Shown here piece after piece: positions 44,518 to 52,914 of a stretch of 64,000 nt of DNA. Position 1 is the stretch's first letter; the number at the start of each line of letters is the position of its first letter. The notes below the pieces were generated by a model that searched no databases, was not told where the DNA came from, and saw only the letters and a list, made by a program, of their open reading frames with translations. Both the position numbers and the translations under genes were made by a program. The DNA is from Firmicutes bacterium UBA5286 (GTDB lineage Bacteria > Bacillota > Proteinivoracia > UBA4975): the NCBI GenBank assembly GCA_002408465.1, contig DHSM01000004.1, positions 1 through 64,000 of the forward strand. Reading direction: 5' to 3'.

Positions 44518-45183
44518 TTACTCATATATTTCTATGCTCTCAAGCATATGCCTGAAAAGAGGCGCATACTGGGAGTCAACACCGCTGGAGCAGGTCATAG
44601 TTATGACATATGTAAAAGTCTGCGTCTGCTTATTCGCCATCTTGAAGGTGCGTTTAAAGTAAAGCTGGTGCTTGTTGACCAGGGCTCCATCTTCTTTGCA
44701 AGAAACGACAGTATACATGGCCTCGCCAAACCCCTCCAGGAAGACTGAATCCTGGGAGATAACGGTAAAAACCTGGGGCTTGTTGTCCACCCGATGAGCG
44801 TCAGGATTGAGAGACATTGCACCAAGAAAGCTAATATCCAAGGCGCCACGGATACCGTCTTTGAAGACCACCTGAGATTGGGCGTCATAGTAGAGGCTCC
44901 AGCCAGTACCGGGAACTTCCATTTTGATGCCATAGTCAGAAAAATCCATTGCCACCCATTTTGCACTGGGATCGTATTCAGGGCCTATAACTGTTTCCCG
45001 TTTAAACTGTGAAGCCATGGCAAACACAGCTCCGCCGATAAGGGCAATCGCCAGTATTACCAGCAGTATTTTAACTGCCATGGCCCCTCCGCCGGAGCGC
45101 TTAGCTTTTCTCAGTGAGCGTCCGCAATAAGAACAGGATTTAGCAGTGTCCGGCATTTCATTGCCGCAGTCCGGACATAACAT
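44518..45183 (-). CDS. Zinc-ribbon membrane-anchored protein, unknown function
   Basis: 221 residues. The N-terminal zinc ribbon is CPDCGNEMPDTAKSCSYCG (residues 3-21), followed by a basic linker, one membrane helix (about 37-57, VKILLVILAIALIGGAVFAMA) and an extracytoplasmic domain of about 160 residues. This plan of cytoplasmic zinc ribbon plus outer domain is common in Bacillota. I do not recognise the outer domain. Its own terminator follows. Confidence 0.8.
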   Translation of the reverse strand: MLCPDCGNEMPDTAKSCSYCGRSLRKAKRSGGGAMAVKILLVILAIALIGGAVFAMASQFKRETVIGPEYDPSAKWVAMDFSDYGIKMEVPGTGWSLYYDAQSQVVFKDGIRGALDISFLGAMSLNPDAHRVDNKPQVFTVISQDSVFLEGFGEAMYTVVSCKEDGALVNKHQLYFKRTFKMANKQTQTFTYVITMTCSSGVDSQYAPLFRHMLESIEIYE

Positions 45184-45270
45184 TATTTAACCCCCCTCAG
45201 AGGTATTTATTGCCTCTACATAATTCTACATTGAGGCAATAAAATCCTGCTTGGGGTTTATATTTTAAGA

Positions 45271-45471
45271 TTATCCTTCTGCAGCACTGCTAGCGATGTA
45301 GACCTTGAGTTCTGCATCAAGCAAATTAGGGACCAGGTAGATGCTGGTTTGGGCATCCCATCTTTCCTTGACAGGGAATACAACCATCTGTGCCTCCCGC
45401 CGATCTTTAACAATACATGCACTGACATCGGCCTCCCATTTCTTGTCCACTATCAGAACCTTGACCGCCAA
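45271..45471 (-). CDS. Small repeat protein (DUF6150-like)
   Basis: 66 residues from a TTG at 45471 with AAGGAGG eight bases upstream; a longer frame begins at 45534. The protein is built from about five units near 13 residues long, each hydrophobic-x-hydrophobic-Val...Ala-Asp/Glu/Gln: VLIVDKKWEAD, ACIVKDRREAQ, VFPVKERWDAQ, IYLVPNLLDAE, VYIAS. The pattern predicts a small all-beta repeat. It resembles DUF6150 proteins. Function unknown. Confidence 0.65.
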   Translation of the reverse strand: MAVKVLIVDKKWEADVSACIVKDRREAQMVVFPVKERWDAQTSIYLVPNLLDAELKVYIASSAAEG

Positions 45472-45672
45472 AGACCTCTCCTCCTTTTGATTTGTTATTG
45501 GATTCAACATTATCACATTTGCCTGTCGAATCATGTCGCATTTGCTGGTTAAAGGAAAACATTTTCTTCCCTTTACCTACACAATATTAATGCGACGCTC
45601 AGAAGGATTTTGTGGCAATAGGATCTCGATTATTAGCAAATAATATATTTATAAGCTGCGAGGAGGCAGACA

Positions 45673-45771
45673 ATGGACATAATATCCCATGGCATATGGG
45701 GAAGATTGCTCCTGGACAAAAAAAAATTCTGGCTGGCTATAGCTATTCTTTACCTGCTCATTGCCGCCTGA
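45673..45771 (+). CDS. Very small ORF, possibly truncated membrane protein
   Basis: 32 codons with a strong ribosome site (GAGGAGG six bases before the ATG). MDIISHGIWGRLLLDKKKFW is followed by LAIAILYLLIAA and a stop. The start resembles membrane proteins that begin MDxxSHxLW...FWLA, so this may be a truncated copy; a run of nine A inside it is a possible slip site. The rest of the 45535-45919 gap holds a GGGGGC/GCCCCC hairpin near 45818-45840 and no other gene. Confidence 0.35.
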   Translation: MDIISHGIWGRLLLDKKKFWLAIAILYLLIAA

Positions 45772-45919
45772 CTGCATGTCCCCCAACAGGGATAAAAAAA
45801 ACTGGCCATGCCAGCAGGGGGCTGTTTCGGCCCCCGATTTGCGCCGACTGACCCAAGTCAGGCGGCCGGGTTATTGCCCGTAAAGCAAGGGGCTGCCTCT
45901 ATTGTGAGAACAGCTCCTT

Positions 45920-46447
45920 TTAGCGCCATAATTTTTCTAGCCCCTGATAAATCCAACGGGGAAATAAAGCAAGCCAGCTTAATAAATCCATTTGACAAAT
46001 ACGGGTTATGCCAAAGGCCCCAGCAGCCATCAGGCCAGCTTCGGCACATATCACCCCGAACCTGCCGCCGATGACAATAATGAAAAAACAAACTGTAAAC
46101 AAAAATGCCAGGTTTATGCCAATGCCCTGCCAGGACCAATTGTCGCCAATCAATGAACCGACGAGGGCAGTCATCACTGCCAGCAGCGCTGTCCCCAGCA
46201 GCAAGGGCAAAAAAATTGCATGGCGCACAGCCACAAAAACGTAGCACATCAGGGGGATGCCTATGGTAAGCAGTACCAGCAGGCCGCCATGGTGCCACTT
46301 GTTCAGCAGGTGGTAGATAAGCAGACAAAGGACTATGGCTGCAAGTCCACCGAAAAAGTAAACAGATGTATACTGATCAATTGCTCCCAGCTGCCATAAC
46401 AAGAAGGCTGGGACCAAACCCATTATGGCTGCACTTAAGTCTTTCAA
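45920..46447 (-). CDS. Integral membrane protein, unknown function
   Basis: 175 residues from a TTG at 46447 (AAGGGGTGA upstream), chosen over a longer frame that begins in an A/T-rich terminator region. Five to six hydrophobic helices; one hydrophilic loop (GSLIGDNWSWQG) near residue 110. It lies between the CBS protein terminator and a hairpin with eight T on the minus strand near 45787-45815. No family recognised. Confidence 0.65.
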   Translation of the reverse strand: MKDLSAAIMGLVPAFLLWQLGAIDQYTSVYFFGGLAAIVLCLLIYHLLNKWHHGGLLVLLTIGIPLMCYVFVAVRHAIFLPLLLGTALLAVMTALVGSLIGDNWSWQGIGINLAFLFTVCFFIIVIGGRFGVICAEAGLMAAGAFGITRICQMDLLSWLALFPRWIYQGLEKLWR

Positions 46448-46512
46448 GCAAACATCACCCCTTAGAAATTGTTTCGACACTGAAAATGAATTTTCCTGCC
46501 CCTTTTTGATTT

Positions 46513-46551
46513 TTTTTAAAAAAAATAGCAACCTGCAGAAAAAAGTTGCTA
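46513..46551 (-). terminator. Terminator of the CBS-domain gene
   Basis: Minus strand TAGCAAC...GTTGCTA followed by eight T. Confidence 0.75.
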
Positions 46552-46566
46552 AAATCTATTATTGGC

Positions 46567-47274
46567 TTAAAGAATTTTAAACCCGTTTCTTTCAAGAATC
46601 TGTTCGGCTTCAGGTCCCTTGCCCTTTTCCACCTTCAAGATAAGCAGATTCGTAGAGGCAAAACGGCTTTGGGAAAAGACGACAGTCTCTATTTTGATGC
46701 CGTTTTTCTGCATCAGATTAGTGACGTCTGCCAGGCGCCCTAAGACATCGGGAACTGCAAACATCACCCGATCCCCGCCTTTGGGTCCGTAACCCAGGAT
46801 TTCGTCAAAGACCCGCAGAACATCACCTTTGGTCAGGATGCCCACCAGTTGGTTATCATCATCGACAACGGGAAGCAAATCCACTTCGTGGCGGAACATC
46901 GTGTATGAAGCCTGTTCAATTGGCTCATCGGCATTAATTACCACCACTTCCTGATTCGGGTGGAGAAGCTCGCTGACGGTCCTGCGGTGAAGGAAATGAG
47001 CGATGCGGCGCTTGTCCGGTTCAATAGTAACTTTAGTAGAGGCAAAAGGAATGGGCATGTCAATGTCTATTCCTGCCTCCTGATTTTGCTGGGCGCAGCA
47101 GGCGCAAAACTCACGCATGATTGTCTTTTCATCGACAACGCCTACGACCTTGCCCCCGTCTACAACAGGAATGCCATCAAAATTATGGTCCTCTAAAATC
47201 TTTAGAACCTCGTACAGGCTGACTTCGGGACTAACTGTAATTATCTTTCGGGTCATTCTATTTTTCACAAACAT
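46567..47274 (-). CDS. CBS-domain pair protein with C-terminal ACT-like domain
   Basis: 235 residues. Two CBS domains: the first begins VKNRMTRKIITVSPEVSL with DGIPVVDGGKVVGVV, the second holds EVVVINADEPIEQAS with DLLPVVDDDNQLVGILT. A C-terminal segment (RVMFAVPDVLGRLADVTNLMQKNGIKIETVV) looks like an ACT or small-molecule-binding domain. The first CBS contains an unusual CACC cluster. CBS pairs bind adenosyl compounds and act as energy or metabolite sensors. GGGAGGGACC precedes the ATG. Function otherwise unknown. Confidence 0.85.
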   Translation of the reverse strand: MFVKNRMTRKIITVSPEVSLYEVLKILEDHNFDGIPVVDGGKVVGVVDEKTIMREFCACCAQQNQEAGIDIDMPIPFASTKVTIEPDKRRIAHFLHRRTVSELLHPNQEVVVINADEPIEQASYTMFRHEVDLLPVVDDDNQLVGILTKGDVLRVFDEILGYGPKGGDRVMFAVPDVLGRLADVTNLMQKNGIKIETVVFSQSRFASTNLLILKVEKGKGPEAEQILERNGFKIL

Positions 47275-47307
47275 TTCTTGGTCCCTCCCAGATTCAATGG
47301 TAATAAT

Positions 47308-47336
47308 ATTGTCCTATTTGCGGAGTATTTTGTCAA
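47308..47336 (-). promoter_or_regulatory. Promoter of the CBS-domain gene
   Basis: TTGACA (47331-47336), 17 bases, GACAAT (47308-47313) on the minus strand. Confidence 0.55.
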
Positions 47337-47366
47337 CCCCGGGTTACGCCCCTGTGCCCTCTGCTG

Positions 47367-47375
47367 TGTTATAAT
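47367..47375 (+). promoter_or_regulatory. Extended -10 promoter of the small membrane gene
   Basis: TG-T-TATAAT, about 39 bp upstream of the TTG start at 47414; no good -35 box is visible. Confidence 0.5.
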
Positions 47376-47413
47376 GCTGGAAAGATCAGTCGGTTTTAAG
47401 AGGAGGGTGCTAA

Positions 47414-47599
47414 TTGGGAGCTGTTGTACTGCTGCCGATCTTGCTGCAATCAGCCTCCGGGATGCTTATTAGCGCTGGCGTCGCCGCCAGGAATGTCCGG
47501 GAATACTACCCGCTGTTTGCAGTGCTGATGATCGCTGTAGCAATAAACATCATAATGATTGTCTGGCACCGTAAAAAGGATAGCTTTCCCAAGAAATAA
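47414..47599 (+). CDS. Small membrane protein, unknown function
   Basis: 61 residues from a TTG with AGGAGG eight bases upstream. Two hydrophobic segments (about 3-24 and 32-51) and a basic tail HRKKDSFPKK. It has its own promoter and a bidirectional terminator. No family recognised. Confidence 0.65.
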   Translation: MGAVVLLPILLQSASGMLISAGVAARNVREYYPLFAVLMIAVAINIIMIVWHRKKDSFPKK

Positions 47600-47621
47600 C
47601 AGGCTGCTCTTGCCTGTTATT
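47595..47621. terminator. Bidirectional terminator
   Basis: Perfect 10-bp stem AATAACAGGC/GCCTGTTATT between the convergent small membrane gene and the DHH gene. Confidence 0.8.
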
Positions 47622-48599
47622 TTAGTTTTCCAGCATTCGGCTGCACTGGCAATCCCCCTTCTGCGCCTGCGCAGATTGCAGCCCGGCGATTATTGCCTCA
47701 ATTATTTCCTCTATTGGGCCTTTGCCGTTAAATCCAGCATAATCGGAGTCCCCCCAAAGGTTTGTCTTGGAATAACCTGCCACCGCCCCTTCCATGATGG
47801 CAAAGCTGTCCAGGCAGTGGACGGTGCCGGGATTTTTGGCTAAGCGGATAAAGCAATCATCCCCTTGCTGATAGCCGACCACGGCAATATCCGCCCCCAG
47901 CTCCAGCAGCATCATGGCGATGTAATACACATAGTTCTTGCGGACACCGGCGCTGACTACCAAACAATTGCCCAACTTGTGCAACTGGGCGGAAAGGGCG
48001 GCCTCAAGCCTGACTTCTCTGTCAATTCTGCCAGTGATGCGAAAGATCTCAAGGAGCTGCCGGTAGCTGACCCCGCCCTCGTCAAGGATGGCGGCCAGGT
48101 CGGCAATGGTGCCATTGGCGGCGGCGGCCAGGTTCCTTGTATCGCCCATAATCCCTGCCCCCAGGGCAAGGGCATGGCTGCCCTGCAATTGTTTACCTAG
48201 AGCCCGGCAGATTCTCCAAACCAGCTGACAGGTTGAATCTGTCTGCTCATAGACTGCTGCCAAGGCGCCTTTGACCAGAGAATTGTTTGCATGGTGATCT
48301 ACCAACAAGTAAGTGGCGGGCATGCAACCCGGCAGCTGTTGAGCATCGGCAGTATCTACCACAATGGTCAAGTCATAATCTCCAGGGTCGGGGGAGTATA
48401 TAACCTGCATCTTTAATTTGAGTTGCAGCTCCCGGGCATGTTCGCTGACTTTTCTGGGCACCGCCATCTCCCCGCCCAGCATGTCTGCCAAAACCCAGGC
48501 CGCTCCCAGGGCATCGCTGTCAGCATCATCGTGGCAAAGGACAAGCAGAGCCTTGCCCTGGTTAGCTGCAAGCGCTTCCAGGAATCTATCCGGGATCAC
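47622..48599 (-). CDS. DHH-family phosphoesterase
   Basis: About 325 residues from a GTG at 48599, preceded by GGGGGGA; the GTGA overlaps the murB stop by 4 bp. The DHH metal motifs are visible: LCHDDADSDALGAAWVL near the N-terminus, IVVDTAD, and LLVDHHANN. The C-terminal part resembles a DHHA1 domain. Such enzymes cleave nanoRNA, pAp or cyclic dinucleotides; which of these applies cannot be told. Coupled to murB. Confidence 0.85.
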   Translation of the reverse strand: MIPDRFLEALAANQGKALLVLCHDDADSDALGAAWVLADMLGGEMAVPRKVSEHARELQLKLKMQVIYSPDPGDYDLTIVVDTADAQQLPGCMPATYLLVDHHANNSLVKGALAAVYEQTDSTCQLVWRICRALGKQLQGSHALALGAGIMGDTRNLAAAANGTIADLAAILDEGGVSYRQLLEIFRITGRIDREVRLEAALSAQLHKLGNCLVVSAGVRKNYVYYIAMMLLELGADIAVVGYQQGDDCFIRLAKNPGTVHCLDSFAIMEGAVAGYSKTNLWGDSDYAGFNGKGPIEEIIEAIIAGLQSAQAQKGDCQCSRMLEN

Positions 48600-49501
48600 T
48601 GGAATTCCCCCCAAATTTTGACTTCGGGAACAAGGAGGACATTGTGTTTTTTCCGGACCTCCTCTTGAACCTTGCGAATTAAGTCGTATATATCCTGGGC
48701 GGTAGCTTGATTGGCATTGATAATAAAGCCGCAGTGTTTTTCGGAAACCGCTGCCCCCCCCAGAACCATTCCCCTTAGGTTGCAGGATTCAATGAGCTGG
48801 CCGGCAAAATGCCCGGTTGGCCGCTTAAAGGTGCTGCCGGCGCTGGCCTTGTCCAGGGGCTGTTTTTCCCGGCGGCGGCGGTTGAACTCATTCATCTTCT
48901 CCTGAATTGTCCCGGCGTCGCCTGGGACCAGTTCCAGCTCGGCCTCCAGGACAACATGGCCATTGCTCTGAAAAACACTGGACCGGTAGCCCAATTCCAT
49001 CTCCTTGGGGCCAAAGGTGGATAATTCCCCGCGGCTATTCACCGCCAGCACCCGCAGCAGCACATCCTTCATCTCGCCGCCATAGGCGCCGGCGTTCATG
49101 ACCACCGCGCCCCCTACAGAGCCAGGGATGCCATTGGCAAATTCCAGGCCGGCAAGGCTGTTCACCAAAGCAATTGCACTGACACGGGGCAGGGATGCCC
49201 CCGCCTGAGCAACGATTCTGCCGCCGGCAACTCGGACTGCAGCCAAGTTGTCCCCCAGGACAATGACCACACCAGGGAAGCCATTGTCGCTGACCAGCAG
49301 ATTAGTGCCCCGGCCCAGCACATGCCACTGAATGCTGTTTTCAGCACAAAAAGCTATTATCTGGGTCACCTGGCTGTAATCCCCGGGCAGCACCAAGTAC
49401 TCCGCAGGGCCGCCCACTTTAAAGGAAGTATATTGAGACAAGGGCCTCCGGCAGAGAACTGAATCTGTCCCCAGGATAGATTCTAGCTCAGCCTTGATCA
49501 T
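48596..49501 (-). CDS. murB: UDP-N-acetylenolpyruvoylglucosamine reductase
   Basis: 301 residues from the ATG at 49501 with GGGGGGA upstream; an earlier in-frame start is less likely. MurB reduces UDP-GlcNAc-enolpyruvate to UDP-MurNAc with NADPH and FAD in peptidoglycan synthesis. TSFKVGGPAEYLV, GRGTNLLVSD, GIPGSVGGAVVMNAGAYGGEM, GSTFKRPTGHFAGQLIE and KHCGFIINANQATAQDI are all typical. It is followed by a coupled DHH phosphoesterase gene. Confidence 0.97.
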   Translation of the reverse strand: MIKAELESILGTDSVLCRRPLSQYTSFKVGGPAEYLVLPGDYSQVTQIIAFCAENSIQWHVLGRGTNLLVSDNGFPGVVIVLGDNLAAVRVAGGRIVAQAGASLPRVSAIALVNSLAGLEFANGIPGSVGGAVVMNAGAYGGEMKDVLLRVLAVNSRGELSTFGPKEMELGYRSSVFQSNGHVVLEAELELVPGDAGTIQEKMNEFNRRRREKQPLDKASAGSTFKRPTGHFAGQLIESCNLRGMVLGGAAVSEKHCGFIINANQATAQDIYDLIRKVQEEVRKKHNVLLVPEVKIWGEFQ

Positions 49502-49632
49502 GGTCTTCCCCCCAAACATTCTCACTCAAATTATAGGATAGCCCCCTGACCCTGTCAAAATTCAGCTTGAGACAGGGAAAAGGCCGATCTATGCCGAAAT
49601 AAGCTATCAAGATTAAACCAGGAGGGATCTGG

Positions 49633-49974
49633 ATGAAACCAATACCTAACAGCAAGATATGGGCCGCAGTCAGCTATCTCCCCCCATTTTTCGCCCTGCT
49701 CCTCTTCTTTAAGGGCAAGGATTCCCTGGTCTTCTTTCACGCCAGACAGGCAATCTGGATCTGGCTGCTCTTTGTCCTCGCCCTGATAATAATTCTCCTG
49801 CCTGGCCAATTCTTTGCCCTGGTCAAATGGCCCATTTCCATTACCGCCGCTATGCTCTTTATTTATCTTTTCATTAACGGCATTGTTGATGCCCTTCAAG
49901 GCAAGGCCAATCCTTTGCCTCCTTTTGGCGAAAACATTCAAAGAAAGGGATTTTTCCAGAGCTTGCACAAATAA
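49633..49974 (+). CDS. DUF4870-like membrane protein
   Basis: 113 residues with three hydrophobic segments: WAAVSYLPPFFALLLFF, an internal block around IWLLFVLALIIILL, and ITAAMLFIYLFINGIVDALQG. The motifs HARQAIW and GKANPLP match the small DUF4870/YtzA-like family. CCAGGAGGGATCTGG precedes the ATG. Isolated plus-strand gene. Confidence 0.75.
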   Translation: MKPIPNSKIWAAVSYLPPFFALLLFFKGKDSLVFFHARQAIWIWLLFVLALIIILLPGQFFALVKWPISITAAMLFIYLFINGIVDALQGKANPLPPFGENIQRKGFFQSLHK

Positions 49975-49983
49975 CCCCAGGTG

Positions 49984-50008
49984 AAAAGAACCCAGCCGGG
50001 TTCTTTTT
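49984..50008. terminator. Bidirectional terminator
   Basis: AAAAGAACCC-AGCC-GGGTTCTTTTT between convergent genes. Confidence 0.85.
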
Positions 50009-50684
50009 ATGTCAACTCCAATTCTTGCCCCGGCTCCATTACTTCCACCTGTGACAAGCTGCTGGCTTCCACATTGGCCTTAAAGAGATGAGGGTCTTGG
50101 ACAATGAGTTCATTAGTATTGTAGTGCATAGGGATAATTACCCTTGGCTTCAACATTTCCGCCGCCAGCAAAGCATCTGAGGGCCCCATGGTATAGTTGT
50201 CCCCTATGGGCAGCAAGGCATAATCAATTTGCTCTAATTTTGCCAGCAGCCCCATATCCGAGAACAGCCCCGTATCCCCGGCGAAATACACCCCCACTTG
50301 ATGAAAGTTAAGGTAGAACCCGCAGGCCAGGCCGCCGGCCACCCCAGCCCCGTGGAGCGCTGGGGTGAAGCGCAGGTAGCCAAAGGGGAAGTTGGCCCTG
50401 CCGCCGATATGGCCGGTATGGATGCGGCTGACACCTTGGCTGCGGCAGAGATTGCCCACTTCAAAGGTAGATATTAAGACGGCGTTATTATGCTGACAGA
50501 TTTCTACGGCATCTCCCAGGTGATCCCCATGGGCATGGCTGACCAGCACATAATCGACAGATATGGACGACGGGTCTCGATCCCCTGCTCCGGGATTGCC
50601 ATTGATATACGGATCAAAAATCAGGCTGTCCTCCCCGTTGCTCAGCACAAAACAGGAATGTCCCAAGTAAAGAAGCTTGGTCAT
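50007..50684 (-). CDS. Metallo-beta-lactamase-fold hydrolase (UPF0173 type)
   Basis: 225 residues. The zinc motif is SHAHGDHLGDA, with LGHSCF at the N-terminus, FAGDTGLFSDM, and PMHYNTN near the end, as in the UlaG-like/UPF0173 group. AAGGAGAG precedes the ATG. Substrate not known for this group. Confidence 0.88.
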   Translation of the reverse strand: MTKLLYLGHSCFVLSNGEDSLIFDPYINGNPGAGDRDPSSISVDYVLVSHAHGDHLGDAVEICQHNNAVLISTFEVGNLCRSQGVSRIHTGHIGGRANFPFGYLRFTPALHGAGVAGGLACGFYLNFHQVGVYFAGDTGLFSDMGLLAKLEQIDYALLPIGDNYTMGPSDALLAAEMLKPRVIIPMHYNTNELIVQDPHLFKANVEASSLSQVEVMEPGQELELT

Positions 50685-50713
50685 GGATAAACTCTCCTTG
50701 CTCTAAGAATTAT

Positions 50714-50916
50714 CTGGTTCATTCTGCAGCAGTGAACTGCTGGGGGGAATCCCCTTAATACCAAGCGCATTTATACCTAAAGGCGATAAAAGCTGTGACC
50801 GCCAGAGCAGCAACAGCATCTGCCCTCAGTATTCCCCAAAACCGGGCAATAAACAGTCTGGCAATCAGCCTCCCCGCCGGATGTTTCAGTATACGGCAGA
50901 GGCAAATGTTTAGGGG
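50714..50916 (-). other. Gene-free gap with an open frame past the WYL stop
   Basis: After the TAG of the WYL regulator the same frame stays open for about 54 codons, giving a hydrophobic peptide ending AVAALAVTAFIAFRYKCAWY. There is no ribosome site. It may be the remnant of a membrane protein gene or chance. No other feature seen. Confidence 0.2.
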
Positions 50917-51903
50917 CTAAATCAAGCCGAGTTTTTCAGCCTGCTCTCGAATTGTCTCCGCCACCATATCTTTTAGTTCCCGGGGCGCAACCACTTCCAC
51001 TTCCGCCCCCATGCTCAGGACCCAGGCGAAGATTTCATCCAGCATGCTGACGGACTTGTGAAATTCCAGGCTGCCATCAGGCAAATCCTTTAAGCGGTCA
51101 GCTTTGTTCCCCATGTACTCCTTGACAAAGCGGCTGGCCTCCGGGGAAAAGCGCAGCGCCACCTGGTAATCCTCTTCCCCCTTCAAGGCGTTCCAGCATC
51201 TCTTGCTGTAATCCTCATAATTAAAGGAGGGGGCGGGTTCAAACAGGATTTCCAGCATCTCGGCTTCTTCAATTCTGTCCAGGCGAAACTCCCGAATGGA
51301 ATTGCGGGAGGTGCACCAGGCCACTATATAGTATTGCTGGCGAAAATAAATGGTATAGGGGTGAATGATGCGCTCACTGTTCTCGTTGGCGCCAAAGGCA
51401 CGGTAATGAATTCTCACTGCCTGCTGCAGGCGAATGGCATCGGCAAACAACTGAATGATCTGAGCACCCCGGCCATCGCTGCCAGGAAACTCCACCCGAA
51501 AGTTTTGGTATATATCCTGCAGGTAAAGGCGCTGGGGTTCTGGCAGTGCGGAAATTAAGCGGTCTGTCAGCTTGATGCCGGCCTCAGTCACCGGATCGCG
51601 GCCCAAACTCTCCAGCAGCCTGTTGATGAAAACTACTGCCATCAATTCGTCAAAGGAACACTGGATCTCCTCCAGCTTAAAGTGGTCCAGCATCATGTAG
51701 TATGTCTTCTGGCCCCGCTCCTCTTCTGTAATGGGAAAGATTTCGCTAAGGACATCAATATCCCGATAGATTGTCCTGAGGGAGACTTCTTCCGTCAGGC
51801 TCTGGAGCAGCTCACGATGCAAATCTTCAGCGCTGCGTCCATTTTTGCTGCTAGCCAGTGCCCGCAGCAGAAACTGCTGGCGCACCAAAGCGTTAATGCT
51901 CAT
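50917..51903 (-). CDS. WYL-domain transcriptional regulator
   Basis: 328 residues from the ATG at 51903, with GGAGG upstream. The N-terminal winged helix (about 1-75, LSLRTIYRDIDVLSEIFP-like) is DeoR/HTH_11 type. The WYL domain is in the middle (IHYRAFGANENSERIIHPYTIYFRQQYYIVAWC then REFRLDRI), with a WCX-type C-terminal extension. WYL proteins sense ligands or nucleic acids and often regulate a neighbouring operon. It is divergent from two DUF4438 genes with about 140 bp between, so these are the natural candidates. Confidence 0.9.
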   Translation of the reverse strand: MSINALVRQQFLLRALASSKNGRSAEDLHRELLQSLTEEVSLRTIYRDIDVLSEIFPITEEERGQKTYYMMLDHFKLEEIQCSFDELMAVVFINRLLESLGRDPVTEAGIKLTDRLISALPEPQRLYLQDIYQNFRVEFPGSDGRGAQIIQLFADAIRLQQAVRIHYRAFGANENSERIIHPYTIYFRQQYYIVAWCTSRNSIREFRLDRIEEAEMLEILFEPAPSFNYEDYSKRCWNALKGEEDYQVALRFSPEASRFVKEYMGNKADRLKDLPDGSLEFHKSVSMLDEIFAWVLSMGAEVEVVAPRELKDMVAETIREQAEKLGLI

Positions 51904-52044
51904 TATCAGACCTCCTGCAAATAGCCTTGCACTTGTATATTCGCCCATAACCTGTCTGTTTCCTCCCTCTTCTTCAGGGAAGTAGTGCAGGAATGTCTGT
52001 TTTTGCACCGAATACTTATATATCCATCAGGAGGTGCAGACAAA

Positions 52045-52914
52045 ATGCAAACCAATTCCGACAGGCTGGTCCAGATTGCCGTTGCCGGCCAAGTGGCCTT
52101 CGCCCGCTCCTACGGCCCCTGGGAGATATCCCAAGGGGGCAAGGCCTTTATGTATCCTAGTGTAGGCGGCATCAGCTATAATGCAAAAATTGGCGACCTG
52201 GCCAGCGGTTTTCAGGCCGACCACGCAGAACCGGGGGTGACCATCCGCAGAAAGGACAATTTAGAAAATGGCGGTCTCAACACTTTGGCCTGTGTAGGCA
52301 ACACCGCCACAGTAAGCAGCGGCGATGCCAAGGGCGCCCGGGGCTATGTCACTGGCAAACACGGGGGAGTTGAACACGTCCTCATTTGGTTTGATCAGGA
52401 TACTCTGGAAAAGCTCGGTCCCGATGATACTATCCAAATTAAAAGCTGGGGCACGGGCCTGGCTATAGATGAAATGCCTGATATCCAGTGCAAAAACCTG
52501 GACCCGGACTTGCTGGCAAAGATGAACCTGCATATCCGCTCGGGAGTTTTAGAAGTGCCGGTGGCTGCCACAGTCCCGGCCCAGCTCATGGGTTCGGGGA
52601 TGGGCTCGGCAACTGCCCACCGGGGAGACTATGACATCATGACCGCTGACATCCAAGCCTATAGCAAGTATGGACTGGATAAACTCCGATTGGGCGATAT
52701 CGTCCTCCTCCAAGACTGCGACACCACCTTTGGCCGTGGTTACCTGGAGGGAGCTGCAACCATCGGCGTCATCGTCCACAGCGACTGCCTCTTGGCCGGC
52801 CATGGTCCCGGAGTCACCACTCTCTTGACCTGCAAGACTCCAAAAATCCGGGGCATTCAAGACTCTAAAGCCAACATCGGCAGCTATCTGGGTATTCTTA
52901 GGGAGGGAAATTAA
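52045..52914 (+). CDS. DUF4438 protein (first of tandem pair)
   Basis: 289 residues from the ATG at 52045 (AGGAGGTG upstream). Family motifs are VGGISYNAKIGDLASGF, ADHAEPGVTIRR, LNTLACVGNTATV, KGARGYVTGKHGG and DRGDYDIMTAD-like. DUF4438 is known from Thermotogae and Clostridia (TM1086) and has no assigned function. Its stop codon touches the start of the second copy, to which it is similar along its full length. Probably controlled by the divergent WYL regulator. Confidence 0.85.
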   Translation: MQTNSDRLVQIAVAGQVAFARSYGPWEISQGGKAFMYPSVGGISYNAKIGDLASGFQADHAEPGVTIRRKDNLENGGLNTLACVGNTATVSSGDAKGARGYVTGKHGGVEHVLIWFDQDTLEKLGPDDTIQIKSWGTGLAIDEMPDIQCKNLDPDLLAKMNLHIRSGVLEVPVAATVPAQLMGSGMGSATAHRGDYDIMTADIQAYSKYGLDKLRLGDIVLLQDCDTTFGRGYLEGAATIGVIVHSDCLLAGHGPGVTTLLTCKTPKIRGIQDSKANIGSYLGILREGN

